From the NCBI GenBank assembly GCA_946498975.1, contig CAMMQC010000015.1, positions 1 to 36,845 on the forward strand: DNA of 36,845 bases. Direction: 5' to 3'. This document shows positions 17,612 through 24,810 of the stretch, piece after piece (position 1 is the stretch's first letter; each line of letters begins with the position of its first letter). Origin of the DNA: an uncultured Mycoplasmatota bacterium. Lineage in GTDB: Bacteria > Bacillota_I > Bacilli_A > RF39 > UBA660. The notes beneath the pieces are model-generated. The model was not told where the DNA came from. It did not search any database and was given only the letters and a program-made list of their open reading frames with translations. The position numbers and the translations under genes are program-made.

Positions 17612-18262
17612 CTACTCCTCTTCTCCATATTTATTAGTTAATTTTCTCCACTTCTTATAATCAGGACAATTCTCTTCTACAATAGCCCAAAACTTCTTAG
17701 AATGATTCGCTTCTATTAAGTGACTTAACTCATGATAAATAACATAATCAAGACATCCCATATCTTTAGTAATTAATTCTGTGTTTAATGTTATAACATG
17801 GGTTTTAATATTACATACTCCCCATCTAGTAGTCATCTTCCTAAGTCTTAGTTTAGGATGAGAAATACTTCTTGTAAAGTTATTATAACACATTTCTAAA
17901 TGTTCACTAAAAATACCTAAAGCTTGTTTCTTCTTCCATTTATCTAAATCAAAGTCTCTTTTAATAAAAACTTTATTTTCACCTAATTTAAAGTCACAAA
18001 ACTCTGTATATATAATATCATATTTTTTACCTAAATAGTAAAATTCACTATTAAATTTTATTTTTTCTTTAACTTTCTTAATCATTTTTCTAATAGAATC
18101 TAAATTTTCTTCTACTACACTCATTATCTTTTTATTAGAAGTTAAAGTATTACAAGTAACATAGATAGTTAAATCATCTTTAACTCTAATATAAATATTT
18201 TTAGTAGTATTTTTCTTAACTATCTCTAAATTATAAGTTTCATTATCTATAGTCAAAGTCAT
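17612..18262 (-). CDS. YgjP/M48-like metallopeptidase (DUF45)
   Basis: The 216 residues have the family's RWG(S)C motif as MTTRWGVCN and the zinc site DYVIYHELSHLIEANHSKKFW, where HELSH supplies two ligands and His of NHSKKFW the third with catalytic Glu. The N-terminal half is a beta-rich domain (YIRVKDDLTIYVT). Members are cytoplasmic zinc peptidases of unclear substrate. It starts a run with the methyltransferase, rimM and trmD. AAGAGGGATG lies before the ATG. Confidence 0.88.
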   Translation of the reverse strand: MTLTIDNETYNLEIVKKNTTKNIYIRVKDDLTIYVTCNTLTSNKKIMSVVEENLDSIRKMIKKVKEKIKFNSEFYYLGKKYDIIYTEFCDFKLGENKVFIKRDFDLDKWKKKQALGIFSEHLEMCYNNFTRSISHPKLRLRKMTTRWGVCNIKTHVITLNTELITKDMGCLDYVIYHELSHLIEANHSKKFWAIVEENCPDYKKWRKLTNKYGEEE

Positions 18263-18275
18263 AAAATCATCCCTC

Positions 18276-18304
18276 TTGCTAAAATTAATTATTTATGATA
18301 ATAT
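18276..18304 (+). promoter_or_regulatory. Plus-strand promoter for the convergent structured RNA
   Basis: TTGCTA, 17 bases, TAATAT on the plus strand, lying just outside the YgjP gene start and pointing at the small peptide gene. Confidence 0.5.
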
Positions 18305-18305
18305 G

Positions 18306-18432
18306 AATATGTAAAGAGAATTTACATATTATAAAAAAGAGGAATACCTAGTTCTGCAAATAGGTACTTACCTCTAAAAAGTTTTTGAGTAAATACCCCA
18401 GTTACAAAATTGTAATAGGGTATTTTACTATT
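18306..18432 (+). ncRNA. Candidate antisense RNA antitoxin
   Basis: The predicted plus-strand transcript of about 120 bases folds into three hairpins: a perfect 10-bp stem (18306-18330), an AGAGG/CCTCT stem (18338-18375) and a long terminator-like hairpin (18388-18429: AGTAAATACCC with its complement plus inner TTACAA/TTGTAA). It has no ORF of note. It converges on the hydrophobic peptide gene and shares the last hairpin with it. AAAGAGG here could pair with CCTCTTT in the peptide mRNA 5' region. This is the layout of par/Fst-type type I systems; the assignment is inference. Confidence 0.35.
18388..18429. terminator. Shared bidirectional hairpin between peptide gene and antisense RNA
   Basis: AGTAAATACCC pairs with GGGTATTTTACT with one bulge; an inner TTACAA/TTGTAA stem extends it. 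It sits where the two convergent transcripts meet. Confidence 0.5.
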
Positions 18433-18496
18433 TATAAATAATTAAGAGTATAATAATTATTATCAACGATAAAATTAGAAAATCTTTCTTATTCAT
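18428..18496 (-). CDS. Small hydrophobic peptide, possible type I toxin
   Basis: The 22-residue peptide starts MNKKDFLILSL and is followed by an Ile/Leu-only stretch ending in IIYK: a basic head and one membrane helix, as in type I toxins and small holin-like peptides. AAAGGGG lies 8 bases before the ATG at 18496; an in-frame ATG at 18502 is too close to that site. Its promoter at 18577-18605 is close to consensus and leaves a 5' leader of about 70 bases. A convergent structured RNA faces it. The gene parts are seen directly; toxicity is inferred from architecture. No homology to a named toxin can be claimed. Confidence 0.5.
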   Translation of the reverse strand: MNKKDFLILSLIIIIILLIIYK

Positions 18497-18576
18497 AAAC
18501 ATTTCCCCTTTCTAACCCCCTGAAATCAAGATGGTTGAAAGAGGTAAAACACCCATTACTAAGTATTCCTAGGTAA

Positions 18577-18605
18577 ATAATAACACAAATGTATCTATTA
18601 ATCAA
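18577..18605 (-). promoter_or_regulatory. Promoter of the small hydrophobic peptide gene
   Basis: TTGATT, 17 bases, extended -10 TGTTATTAT on the minus strand. It is the only gene this promoter could serve before the hairpin at 18388-18429. Confidence 0.6.
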
Positions 18606-18623
18606 TCGAACAAGATACATTTT

Positions 18624-19832
18624 TTATTTTGAATACGTTTTCATTTTATTTATAAAATCATTATTTTTACTTATAGTCTCTTCATCAAAAGATTGACCAT
18701 ACATATTAAATTCATTCTCATATAAACCTGTTAAAAAGATACAATAATTTGTAAAATTATCTTTTCCTAAATTATCATTAATAAGAGAAAGGCTATTATT
18801 GATAGCAGAAGAGTCAAATAATTCCCTATAATTATCTAATAAAGGATTAACTAAAGGAAGATAAAAGTCATAGGCACTCTTATATGAAATATCATTATTA
18901 TTAGCTAAATCAAAGATATAAATATTATCTTTTCTTAATCTTTTAAATAAACTTCTCGCTTTTTCCTGTGTTCTAAATTCATTAAAGATACTATAATCTT
19001 TATTTATTATAAAACTACAATGTTTATCATTCATTTCACTTACATGTATAAGTTCATGTAAAAGATTTATATCAAGACATCTATCATGATATTTTTTTAA
19101 AAGTGGAAATGAAATAAAAGTCTTAGAATATTTTTTAGATAGTGATGTAATGGCAGTTACATCACTATCAAAATCTTCTTCAAAATAAACTATTTTTCTT
19201 GCAAGTAGTATTTTCTTATAAAAAGGTATATCCCCTAATCTATCTAAGATATTTTTACCAAAGATAGAGTTTTTTATAACATTTCTCTCTAATACTTTCT
19301 CTTGCCTTTTTAAAAAGTCTATACAATCATCTAGTTTTTCTTCATCTAATAAAGGAATAATTCCTATTCTTTTACAAGTATCTATATAATCTTGTTGTAA
19401 TTCTAAAAGTAAGTCTCTTACTTCATTGTCATAATCTAAATATTTTTTATATTTTTTATCAAAAGCATCAAATCTAAGTCCTAGAATAACTTCTTTATTT
19501 TTATTAAATACATCATCACTAATATTTAACAGTTCTTTTAAATATCTAAGAGTATAATCATCTATTTCATCTTGTAACTTTTCTCCTTTACTCATATAAT
19601 CATCCATTAATGATTTATAATATTTTAATTCATCTAAACTACTATCTAAATTATACAAGCTTTCATAAGTAACATCAGGAGTTGAATCAAAGAAGTAAAA
19701 GGCATCTTTAATTCTTGTAGCGATTAAGTCTTTAAAACTTTTATGATAGGAACTAGCGATTAAATCTATTAGATAATCTTGATACTCTAAAAATCTCTTA
19801 TTAGGATTTAATAATCTATCTAAGTCTTGCAT
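18624..19832 (-). CDS. Uncharacterised protein with HELIH zinc-peptidase motif
   Basis: The 402-residue protein is largely helical and charged. Near residue 264 it has INLLHELIHVSEM, an HExxH zinc site in a hydrophobic frame, followed about 24 residues later by FNEFRTQEKA, which could supply a Glu as third ligand (gluzincin pattern). No signal peptide or transmembrane segment was seen, so it is cytoplasmic or leaderless. No family is recognised over the full length. Its ATG overlaps the obg stop (TAATG), making it a translationally coupled partner of the Obg GTPase gene. It may be a peptidase; activity is inferred from the motif only. Confidence 0.7.
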   Translation of the reverse strand: MQDLDRLLNPNKRFLEYQDYLIDLIASSYHKSFKDLIATRIKDAFYFFDSTPDVTYESLYNLDSSLDELKYYKSLMDDYMSKGEKLQDEIDDYTLRYLKELLNISDDVFNKNKEVILGLRFDAFDKKYKKYLDYDNEVRDLLLELQQDYIDTCKRIGIIPLLDEEKLDDCIDFLKRQEKVLERNVIKNSIFGKNILDRLGDIPFYKKILLARKIVYFEEDFDSDVTAITSLSKKYSKTFISFPLLKKYHDRCLDINLLHELIHVSEMNDKHCSFIINKDYSIFNEFRTQEKARSLFKRLRKDNIYIFDLANNNDISYKSAYDFYLPLVNPLLDNYRELFDSSAINNSLSLINDNLGKDNFTNYCIFLTGLYENEFNMYGQSFDEETISKNNDFINKMKTYSK

Positions 19833-21103
19833 TATTTACGATACTCAAAGTAAAAATCTAATATTCTAACCATATCCCCATCAGTTGCACCCATCTTCTC
19901 AAGTTCTTCATCGATACCCATTTTTCTTAGTTTATTACTAAATCTTTTAATACCTTCATCAGTAAACTTAGTCATTCTAAATAATTTTTCTACTTTTTCA
20001 CCCTTTATTACAAAGTCTTCCCCTTCTTTTTCTATAGTAAAAGGCTTCTCTTCTTTAAATTTATATAAGACATGAGATTCAAAAGCATCATCTTCATAAA
20101 GATTTTCTTCTTTTATAGTGTCTAATAAATCACTTAAGTAATCTACTACTTCACTAAGTCCTTCACTTGTAATAGCACTTATCTCAAAGATTTTCTTATC
20201 TTTTACTTTTTCTTTAAATTTATCTAAGTTATCACTACTACCTTCAATATCCATTTTATTTGCAATTATTACCATAGGTTTAGTAAGTAGTTTTTTATTA
20301 AACTCTTCAAGTTCTTTATTGATTAAAACATAATCTTCATAAGGATCTCTTCCTTCAGTTCCTGCCATATCAATTACATGTAAGATTACTCTAGTTCTCT
20401 CAATATGTCTTAAGAATCTATCACCTAATCCTTCTCCTTTGCTTGCTCCTTCTATTAATCCTGGTAAATCTGCCATAACAAAAGTTTTACCATTAGATGC
20501 ACGTACTACACCAAGATTTGGTTTTAAAGTTGTAAAGTGATACTCTGCTATCTTAGGTTTAGCTTTACTCACTTTAGAAATAATAGTACTCTTACCAACA
20601 CTAGGAAGTCCAACAAGTCCTACATCGGCAAGGAGTTTTAGTTCTACTTTAATTGTTCTCTCCTCTCCTGGTTCACCATTTTCAGAGAAGTTTGGAGCGG
20701 TATTAGTCTGGGTTTTAAAGGCCGTATTACCTCTACCACCACGTCCACCTTTTGCAATAATAGCAGAATCATTCTTACCCTTTAAATCGGCAAGAATAAG
20801 ACCAGTATCTAAGTCTGTTACAACTGTTCCTTGAGGCACTTTAATAACTAAAGGTTCCGCTCCTTTACCATGTTGATTCTTACCTTTACCGTTTTCACCT
20901 TTCCTACCTTTTATTTCTTTTTGATAACGTAAATCAAGTAAAGTATGAAGTCCTTCATCTACTTTAAAAATAATGTCAGATCCATGGCCACCATTACCTC
21001 CATAAGGTCCTCCCATAGGTATATATTTTTCACGACGGAAAGCAGTACAACCATCTCCACCACTTCCAGCGATTACTTTAAGTGTTACTTCATCTACAAA
21101 CAT
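19832..21103 (-). CDS. obgE: Ribosome-associated GTPase ObgE
   Basis: Obg binds the 50S subunit and couples ribosome assembly to GTP and stress; in Bacillus it is also needed for the start of sporulation. The 423 residues have the Gly-rich Obg fold (1-158), a G domain with GLPSVGKST (G1), DLPGLIEGA (G3) and NKMD (G4), and a C-terminal OCT domain from about 345 onward. It follows the L21-Prp-L27 block in the same direction, as in Bacillus. It has its own extended -10 promoter behind the rpmA terminator. Confidence 0.96.
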   Translation of the reverse strand: MFVDEVTLKVIAGSGGDGCTAFRREKYIPMGGPYGGNGGHGSDIIFKVDEGLHTLLDLRYQKEIKGRKGENGKGKNQHGKGAEPLVIKVPQGTVVTDLDTGLILADLKGKNDSAIIAKGGRGGRGNTAFKTQTNTAPNFSENGEPGEERTIKVELKLLADVGLVGLPSVGKSTIISKVSKAKPKIAEYHFTTLKPNLGVVRASNGKTFVMADLPGLIEGASKGEGLGDRFLRHIERTRVILHVIDMAGTEGRDPYEDYVLINKELEEFNKKLLTKPMVIIANKMDIEGSSDNLDKFKEKVKDKKIFEISAITSEGLSEVVDYLSDLLDTIKEENLYEDDAFESHVLYKFKEEKPFTIEKEGEDFVIKGEKVEKLFRMTKFTDEGIKRFSNKLRKMGIDEELEKMGATDGDMVRILDFYFEYRK

Positions 21104-21134
21104 ATTAACACGCTCCCCTCTAAAACTTTCCTAT

Positions 21135-21164
21135 ATTATATCACAAAGAAAACAAAAAAAGAAA
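21135..21164 (-). promoter_or_regulatory. obgE promoter
   Basis: Extended -10 TGATATAAT on the minus strand, with TTTCTT 18 bases upstream; 32 bases before the obgE start. Confidence 0.5.
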
Positions 21165-21177
21165 GAGATTTCTTTCT
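21153..21177 (-). terminator. Terminator of the rplU-prp-rpmA operon
   Basis: AGAAAGA-AATC-TCTTTCT followed by TTTTTTT on the minus strand; the stem begins in the rpmA stop codon. Confidence 0.7.
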
Positions 21178-21466
21178 ACTCACTTACTGGATATACAGAA
21201 GCTTGTTTCTTATCTCTTCCTTTACGTTCAAACTTAACAATTCCATCTACTGTTGCGTATAATGTATCATCATTACCACGTTTAACATTAACACCTGGGA
21301 ATATCTTAGTTCCTCTTTGACGATAAATAATACTACCAGCAGTTATATATTCTCCATCAGCTGCTTTCGCTCCTAATCTACGTCCAATAGAGTCACGTCC
21401 ATTAGATGTAGAACTTTGTCCTTTTTTATGAGCGAATAACTGAATATTTAACTCTAAAAATTTCAC
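21176..21466 (-). CDS. rpmA: Ribosomal protein L27 with cleavable N-terminal extension
   Basis: L27 lies at the peptidyl-transferase center. The 96-residue precursor begins [12 protein letters not shown] followed by [14 protein letters not shown]; in Firmicutes Prp cuts after LQ(L)FA to expose the mature N-terminus (here AHKKG-type). The start is GTG with AGGAGGG 7 bases upstream. prp is the next gene upstream, the conserved rplU-prp-rpmA order. Confidence 0.96.
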   Translation of the reverse strand: MKFLELNIQLFAHKKGQSSTSNGRDSIGRRLGAKAADGEYITAGSIIYRQRGTKIFPGVNVKRGNDDTLYATVDGIVKFERKGRDKKQASVYPVSE

Positions 21467-21478
21467 TATAGTCCCTCC

Positions 21479-21781
21479 TTACTGTATTTCAATATTTTCT
21501 TTATATTTTAATGATAATTCTTTTAGTAGTCTTAACATATTTTTAAGTAGAGATTGAGTTACTCTATCATTACTTAAAACTTTAATAGTTAAACCTTTAC
21601 TACTAGCAAGATAAGTAATAGTACTTTTATCAATAGTAAGAATACCATTTATTGTTGTCGTAACAATAGAACTAACGGCACTACAAAGAATATCTTTACC
21701 ATATTCATCATACATAGCATGACCTAATATACTTATCTTTTTAAAATAACCTTTTTCTTTCTCAACTTTTACTCTAATCAT
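21479..21781 (-). CDS. prp: Ribosomal processing cysteine protease Prp
   Basis: Prp removes the N-terminal extension of L27. The 100-residue protein has the catalytic His in GHAMYDEYGKDILCSAVS and the Cys twelve residues later, which is the family signature, followed by a helix (SIVTTTINGI). It sits between rplU (2 bases away) and rpmA (12 bases), the usual place. Confidence 0.93.
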   Translation of the reverse strand: MIRVKVEKEKGYFKKISILGHAMYDEYGKDILCSAVSSIVTTTINGILTIDKSTITYLASSKGLTIKVLSNDRVTQSLLKNMLRLLKELSLKYKENIEIQ

Positions 21782-21783
21782 AA

Positions 21784-22086
21784 TTAACCATTAATCTTAG
21801 TAATTTTAATTTTAGTATATGGTTGTCTATGTCCCTGAGTTTTACGGTTACTTCTAGATTTGTTCTTATACTTAAAAACTCTTATTTTCTTAGCTTTACC
21901 ATTTTTTAAGACTGTACCTTCTACAGTGACATTAGATAAATAAGGGGAACCAACTTTAGAATCAAGCATTAATACTTGATCAAAAGTAACAACATCATTA
22001 ACGTTAGCATTTAATTTTTCTACGAAGATTTCATCACCAACACTCACACGATATTGTTTTCCACCAACTTTAATTACTGCGTACAT
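21784..22086 (-). CDS. rplU: Ribosomal protein L21
   Basis: The 100 residues start MYAVIKVGGKQYRVSVGD and end with the FKYKNKSRSNRKTQGHRQPYTKIKI rRNA-binding loop, all family hallmarks. It is first in the rplU-prp-rpmA operon, behind an RNA leader and strong promoter. AAAGGAGG precedes the ATG. Confidence 0.97.
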   Translation of the reverse strand: MYAVIKVGGKQYRVSVGDEIFVEKLNANVNDVVTFDQVLMLDSKVGSPYLSNVTVEGTVLKNGKAKKIRVFKYKNKSRSNRKTQGHRQPYTKIKITKING

Positions 22087-22206
22087 TTTTTAACCTCCTT
22101 TTTTTAAACTAAAGACTCGCTCTTAAGGTATTGTTATCATATTAACAATTTCTACCTCTTCAATGCGGTTTACAGCTATCTATACGAGGTATAACAAGCT
22201 ACAAAC
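22087..22206 (-). ncRNA. L21-type leader RNA in the rplU 5' UTR
   Basis: About 120 bases lie between the promoter and rplU. The transcript contains CTGTAAACCGCATTGAAGAGG and a TTGTTA/TAACAA stem-loop plus a TACCTC/GAGGTA pairing, suiting the position and style of the L21 leader that regulates the operon autogenously in Firmicutes. I identify it by position and general form rather than by a full covariance match. Confidence 0.55.
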
Positions 22207-22212
22207 AATATG

Positions 22213-22241
22213 ATTTTAGCATAAAAATAACTTTACGTCAA
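22213..22241 (-). promoter_or_regulatory. Strong promoter of rplU-prp-rpmA
   Basis: TTGACG, 17 bases, extended -10 TGCTAAAAT on the minus strand. Confidence 0.8.
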
Positions 22242-22263
22242 ACACTTTTTTTACCATATTTTA

Positions 22264-22311
22264 TATCATAAAAATAAAAATTTATGTATATAAATTTTTA
22301 TTTTTATGATA
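22264..22311. repeat. 48-bp perfect AT palindrome
   Basis: Two 22-bp arms, TATCATAAAAATAAAAATTT plus AT and its exact complement, flank a 4-base loop (GTAT). It lies between the divergent rplU promoter and the plus-strand gene at 22339, with no T-run placement typical of a terminator for either. It could be an operator, a cruciform site or a MITE-like remnant. Confidence 0.9.
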
Positions 22312-22338
22312 AACTAAAACTGGAAAGAAGGATGATTT

Positions 22339-22773
22339 ATGAAAAACAGAAAGTTTTTTTGGATAGGAGTACTATTATTGTTTATTATAATTATAATATT
22401 ATTTATTAATAAATATACAAATGTTAACACTGATGAAATTACAGGTTTTTATTACTATTCTGGTTCTAGTAGTCATTATTATGAATTTGAAGGAAAAAAA
22501 GATAACAATATTATAAATATTGATTTTAAAGAATTTAATACTGGAGAAGAAATAATAAGTAAATATACCATTGAAGCAGAAGAGTTAAAAGTTCTACTAA
22601 ATCATACTACTTCAGAAAGTTGTAAAAATCATACATATGAGTCTCAATGTGGTGATAGTGATGGTTGTAGTTCTTCCTACTTTTATGTATATAGCGGAGA
22701 AAATAAAGAAGAAAGAACTTGTTATGTTATAAATGATAATATTTCTAGCTTTTTTAAGAATCTAAGCAAATGA
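22339..22773 (+). CDS. Hypothetical exported or membrane-anchored protein
   Basis: One of the few plus-strand genes, 144 residues. It has a lysine-rich N-terminus and a long hydrophobic helix (FFWIGVLLLFIIIIILF), with no lipobox or clear signal peptidase site, then an acidic, Cys-containing outer domain (four Cys, two in SQCGDSDGCSS) with possible disulfides. No family is recognised. GGAAAGAAGGATGA supplies a ribosome binding site before ATG. It is a single-gene unit ending in a bidirectional terminator. The 48-bp palindrome lies just upstream and may regulate it. Confidence 0.7.
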   Translation: MKNRKFFWIGVLLLFIIIIILFINKYTNVNTDEITGFYYYSGSSSHYYEFEGKKDNNIINIDFKEFNTGEEIISKYTIEAEELKVLLNHTTSESCKNHTYESQCGDSDGCSSSYFYVYSGENKEERTCYVINDNISSFFKNLSK

Positions 22774-22803
22774 AAAATGGTATAAATAACAACCATTTTT
22801 TTA
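22773..22803. terminator. Bidirectional terminator
   Basis: AAAAATGGT and ACCATTTTT are separated by 10 bases, with T-runs on both sides, between two convergent genes. Confidence 0.75.
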
Positions 22804-22805
22804 TT

Positions 22806-23507
22806 TTACTCATTTAAATATGGTAACAACTCTCTTGTAACAACAACATAACCTAAACTATTTAAATGTAATCCATCCTCAGTATACTCTTCTTTTAAAT
22901 TACCTTCCTCATCCTTCAAATCATCAAATAAATTAATATATCTACAATTATCTCCATCACAGTAATTAGATATTTTTTTATTTAAATCTCTAATCTTCTT
23001 ATTAGTTCTATTATTAACTGAAATGTTTTCTAAAGTAGAGTTTACGGGATAAACACTTTCTACATATATAGTTGATTCACTTCTATTTTCTCTTATCTCT
23101 TTTACTATTTTTTTAATATTATTAAAAGTAGTATCAACAATATCTTCACTAGTCATATCTAAATCATTAGTACCTATTAAAAGAAACACTTTAGTAGGAT
23201 TATATTGATAAACTCTTGTTTCCATATCGTTTAAGATATCTGTTGTCTTATTACCAGCAATTCCACTATTTACAACTGGTAAGTTATCATAATATTCTTC
23301 TAAAGGATAATAATCTGTAATAGAATCTCCTAAAAATAAGAAGTTATCATCTGATTCATACACCACTTCATAAGGATTAGTAAAAGTAGTATTTTCTTCT
23401 GTAAGTAAAGAAATACCCATAATTATGATAATTATAAGCATAATAATTATAGTTATAAGATAATATTTATGTAATTTTATCTTTTCTTTAATAATATTTA
23501 TATTCAT
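22806..23507 (-). CDS. SGNH/GDSL hydrolase, membrane-anchored
   Basis: The 233 residues begin with a transmembrane anchor (YYLITIIIMLIIIIIMGISLL). The extracytoplasmic domain shows block I FLGDSITD (Ser nucleophile), block II (VNSGIAGNKTTDI, Gly), block III LLIGTNDLD (Asn) and block V DGLHLNSLGY (Asp/His). The family includes acetyl-esterases that edit peptidoglycan and exopolysaccharide. It ends the polysaccharide cluster, which suggests removal or addition of O-acetyl groups on the polymer made there; that is inference. Confidence 0.88.
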   Translation of the reverse strand: MNINIIKEKIKLHKYYLITIIIMLIIIIIMGISLLTEENTTFTNPYEVVYESDDNFLFLGDSITDYYPLEEYYDNLPVVNSGIAGNKTTDILNDMETRVYQYNPTKVFLLIGTNDLDMTSEDIVDTTFNNIKKIVKEIRENRSESTIYVESVYPVNSTLENISVNNRTNKKIRDLNKKISNYCDGDNCRYINLFDDLKDEEGNLKEEYTEDGLHLNSLGYVVVTRELLPYLNE

Positions 23508-23529
23508 AAAGTCCCCCTGTTTAATTAAT

Positions 23530-24330
23530 TTAATTTTTCTTAACTAAAAAATGATAAATAATTACTACTAGTATATTAATTAAAAATTTAGAAAGTATAA
23601 CATCAATATGTAAGTTATCTACAAGTAATAACAAAGATAATCCTTCTATTAAATAAAAGCATATAATAGATGTTATTATATTAGAAAGTTTCTTTGTTTT
23701 AAATAAAGCCATAAATAAGCAAGAGAGGATGTAGGTAATAGTAAAGTTTAAATATATATTCATATCTGTAAGATTTAATAGGTAAAAGATAATTAGATTA
23801 AGTAATGCTGTTAAAATAACAAACTTATCTCGATTAAACCAACTAATATGATTAGAATCTTCTATATAATTAGTAATTAGTTCTTTAAAGTTTTCGTTAT
23901 TACTATTAAACTCTTTAGGTTTAAATGTTTTACTTTTAATTAATATTTTATCTAACTTAGTTAAATCTTTTAAAGGTATAATATAACCTAATCTACCAAA
24001 TTCTTCTATTATTTGTTTTTGATGATCATTAGTATGCTCATTATATTTAGAAAGTCTTGGCGTTGCAATTACTTTTTTATGATGCTTTAAAGCAGTTAGA
24101 ATACTCCCTACTCCACCATGAGTAATGATAAGAGAAGCCTCATCCATAAGCTCTTCTAATCTATCATTTGATACACTTTTAAATATCTCCATGTTATCAC
24201 TTTTATATTTTGTATAACCTGCTTGAACTAATACTTTATCTTTGATATTACCTTTTTCTATTTCTTTATCAATCGCTTTTAATAGTCTTTCAAAACTTTT
24301 ATCTTGTGTACCTAAAGTTACTAAAATCAT
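23530..24330 (-). CDS. Alg13/PssE-like glycosyltransferase fused to a GtrA-like membrane domain
   Basis: The first ~150 residues (from the ATG at 24330, which overlaps the Alg14-like stop) are a GT28 C-terminal domain of the Alg13/PssE kind: ILVTLGTQDKSFERLL, ASLIITHGGVGSILTAL and RLSKYNEHTNDHQ. The last ~100 residues form four hydrophobic helices ending FLINILVVIIYHFLVKKN, a GtrA-like module often involved in lipid-linked sugar translocation. Alg13-like catalytic proteins work with an Alg14/PssD membrane partner, encoded directly upstream. A codon reading GTG further upstream is possible but less well placed. The fusion is unusual; the second domain assignment is moderate. Confidence 0.7.
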   Translation of the reverse strand: MILVTLGTQDKSFERLLKAIDKEIEKGNIKDKVLVQAGYTKYKSDNMEIFKSVSNDRLEELMDEASLIITHGGVGSILTALKHHKKVIATPRLSKYNEHTNDHQKQIIEEFGRLGYIIPLKDLTKLDKILIKSKTFKPKEFNSNNENFKELITNYIEDSNHISWFNRDKFVILTALLNLIIFYLLNLTDMNIYLNFTITYILSCLFMALFKTKKLSNIITSIICFYLIEGLSLLLLVDNLHIDVILSKFLINILVVIIYHFLVKKN

Positions 24331-24806
24331 TAGAAACACCAACCTCCATATGTTGCTTTAGGATAAAGTTTCAACATAGGTCTCCACTGTACTATAAAAA
24401 GATTAGCGATATGGAGCTTATAGAAAAGTGTACCTGTAATAGTTTTAGTTTTAATATTAGCGAATGATTCTATATAGATTATTTTACTACCAAAGATTCT
24501 TCCGATACAGCACATTGGTCCTGCAGTATGAGCACCTGTTGTAACGATATAATCAGGTTGATATTTAAAATATAGGAAAAGACTAATAAAACAATTAGCT
24601 AAAAGTTTAAAAGGATATGTTAATTTATGGTCTTTAGTACCATATAAAAGAAAGCTAGTATTTTTATATTTTCTTTTTAATTTATTATTCGCTTTAGTCT
24701 TCTCTGTTATTAGAGAATAATTATAATTCTTTATAAGACTATCAAGTTGTAAAAGTTCTGTTAAATGTCCACCTGTACTTGATATAAACATTACTTTCTT
24801 CTTCAT
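24330..24806 (-). CDS. Alg14/PssD-like glycosyltransferase subunit
   Basis: This 158-residue subunit matches Alg14/PssD/EpsE: MFISSTGGHLTELLQL at the N-terminus, DYIVTTGAHTAGPMC in the nucleotide-binding region, KIIYIESFANIKTKT and FIVQWRPML. Alg14 anchors and completes the Alg13-like catalytic partner, which follows with a 1-base overlap. The frame begins at TTG six codons upstream; the ATG at 24806, 4 bases after the GT4 stop, is preferred. The pair probably adds a sugar to a lipid-linked intermediate in polysaccharide synthesis. Confidence 0.82.
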   Translation of the reverse strand: MKKKVMFISSTGGHLTELLQLDSLIKNYNYSLITEKTKANNKLKRKYKNTSFLLYGTKDHKLTYPFKLLANCFISLFLYFKYQPDYIVTTGAHTAGPMCCIGRIFGSKIIYIESFANIKTKTITGTLFYKLHIANLFIVQWRPMLKLYPKATYGGWCF

Positions 24807-24810
24807 TCTA

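Noticed and set aside
20945-21262. Plus-strand open frame of 105 codons
   Set aside because: Crosses obgE and rpmA in antisense; both are certain genes.
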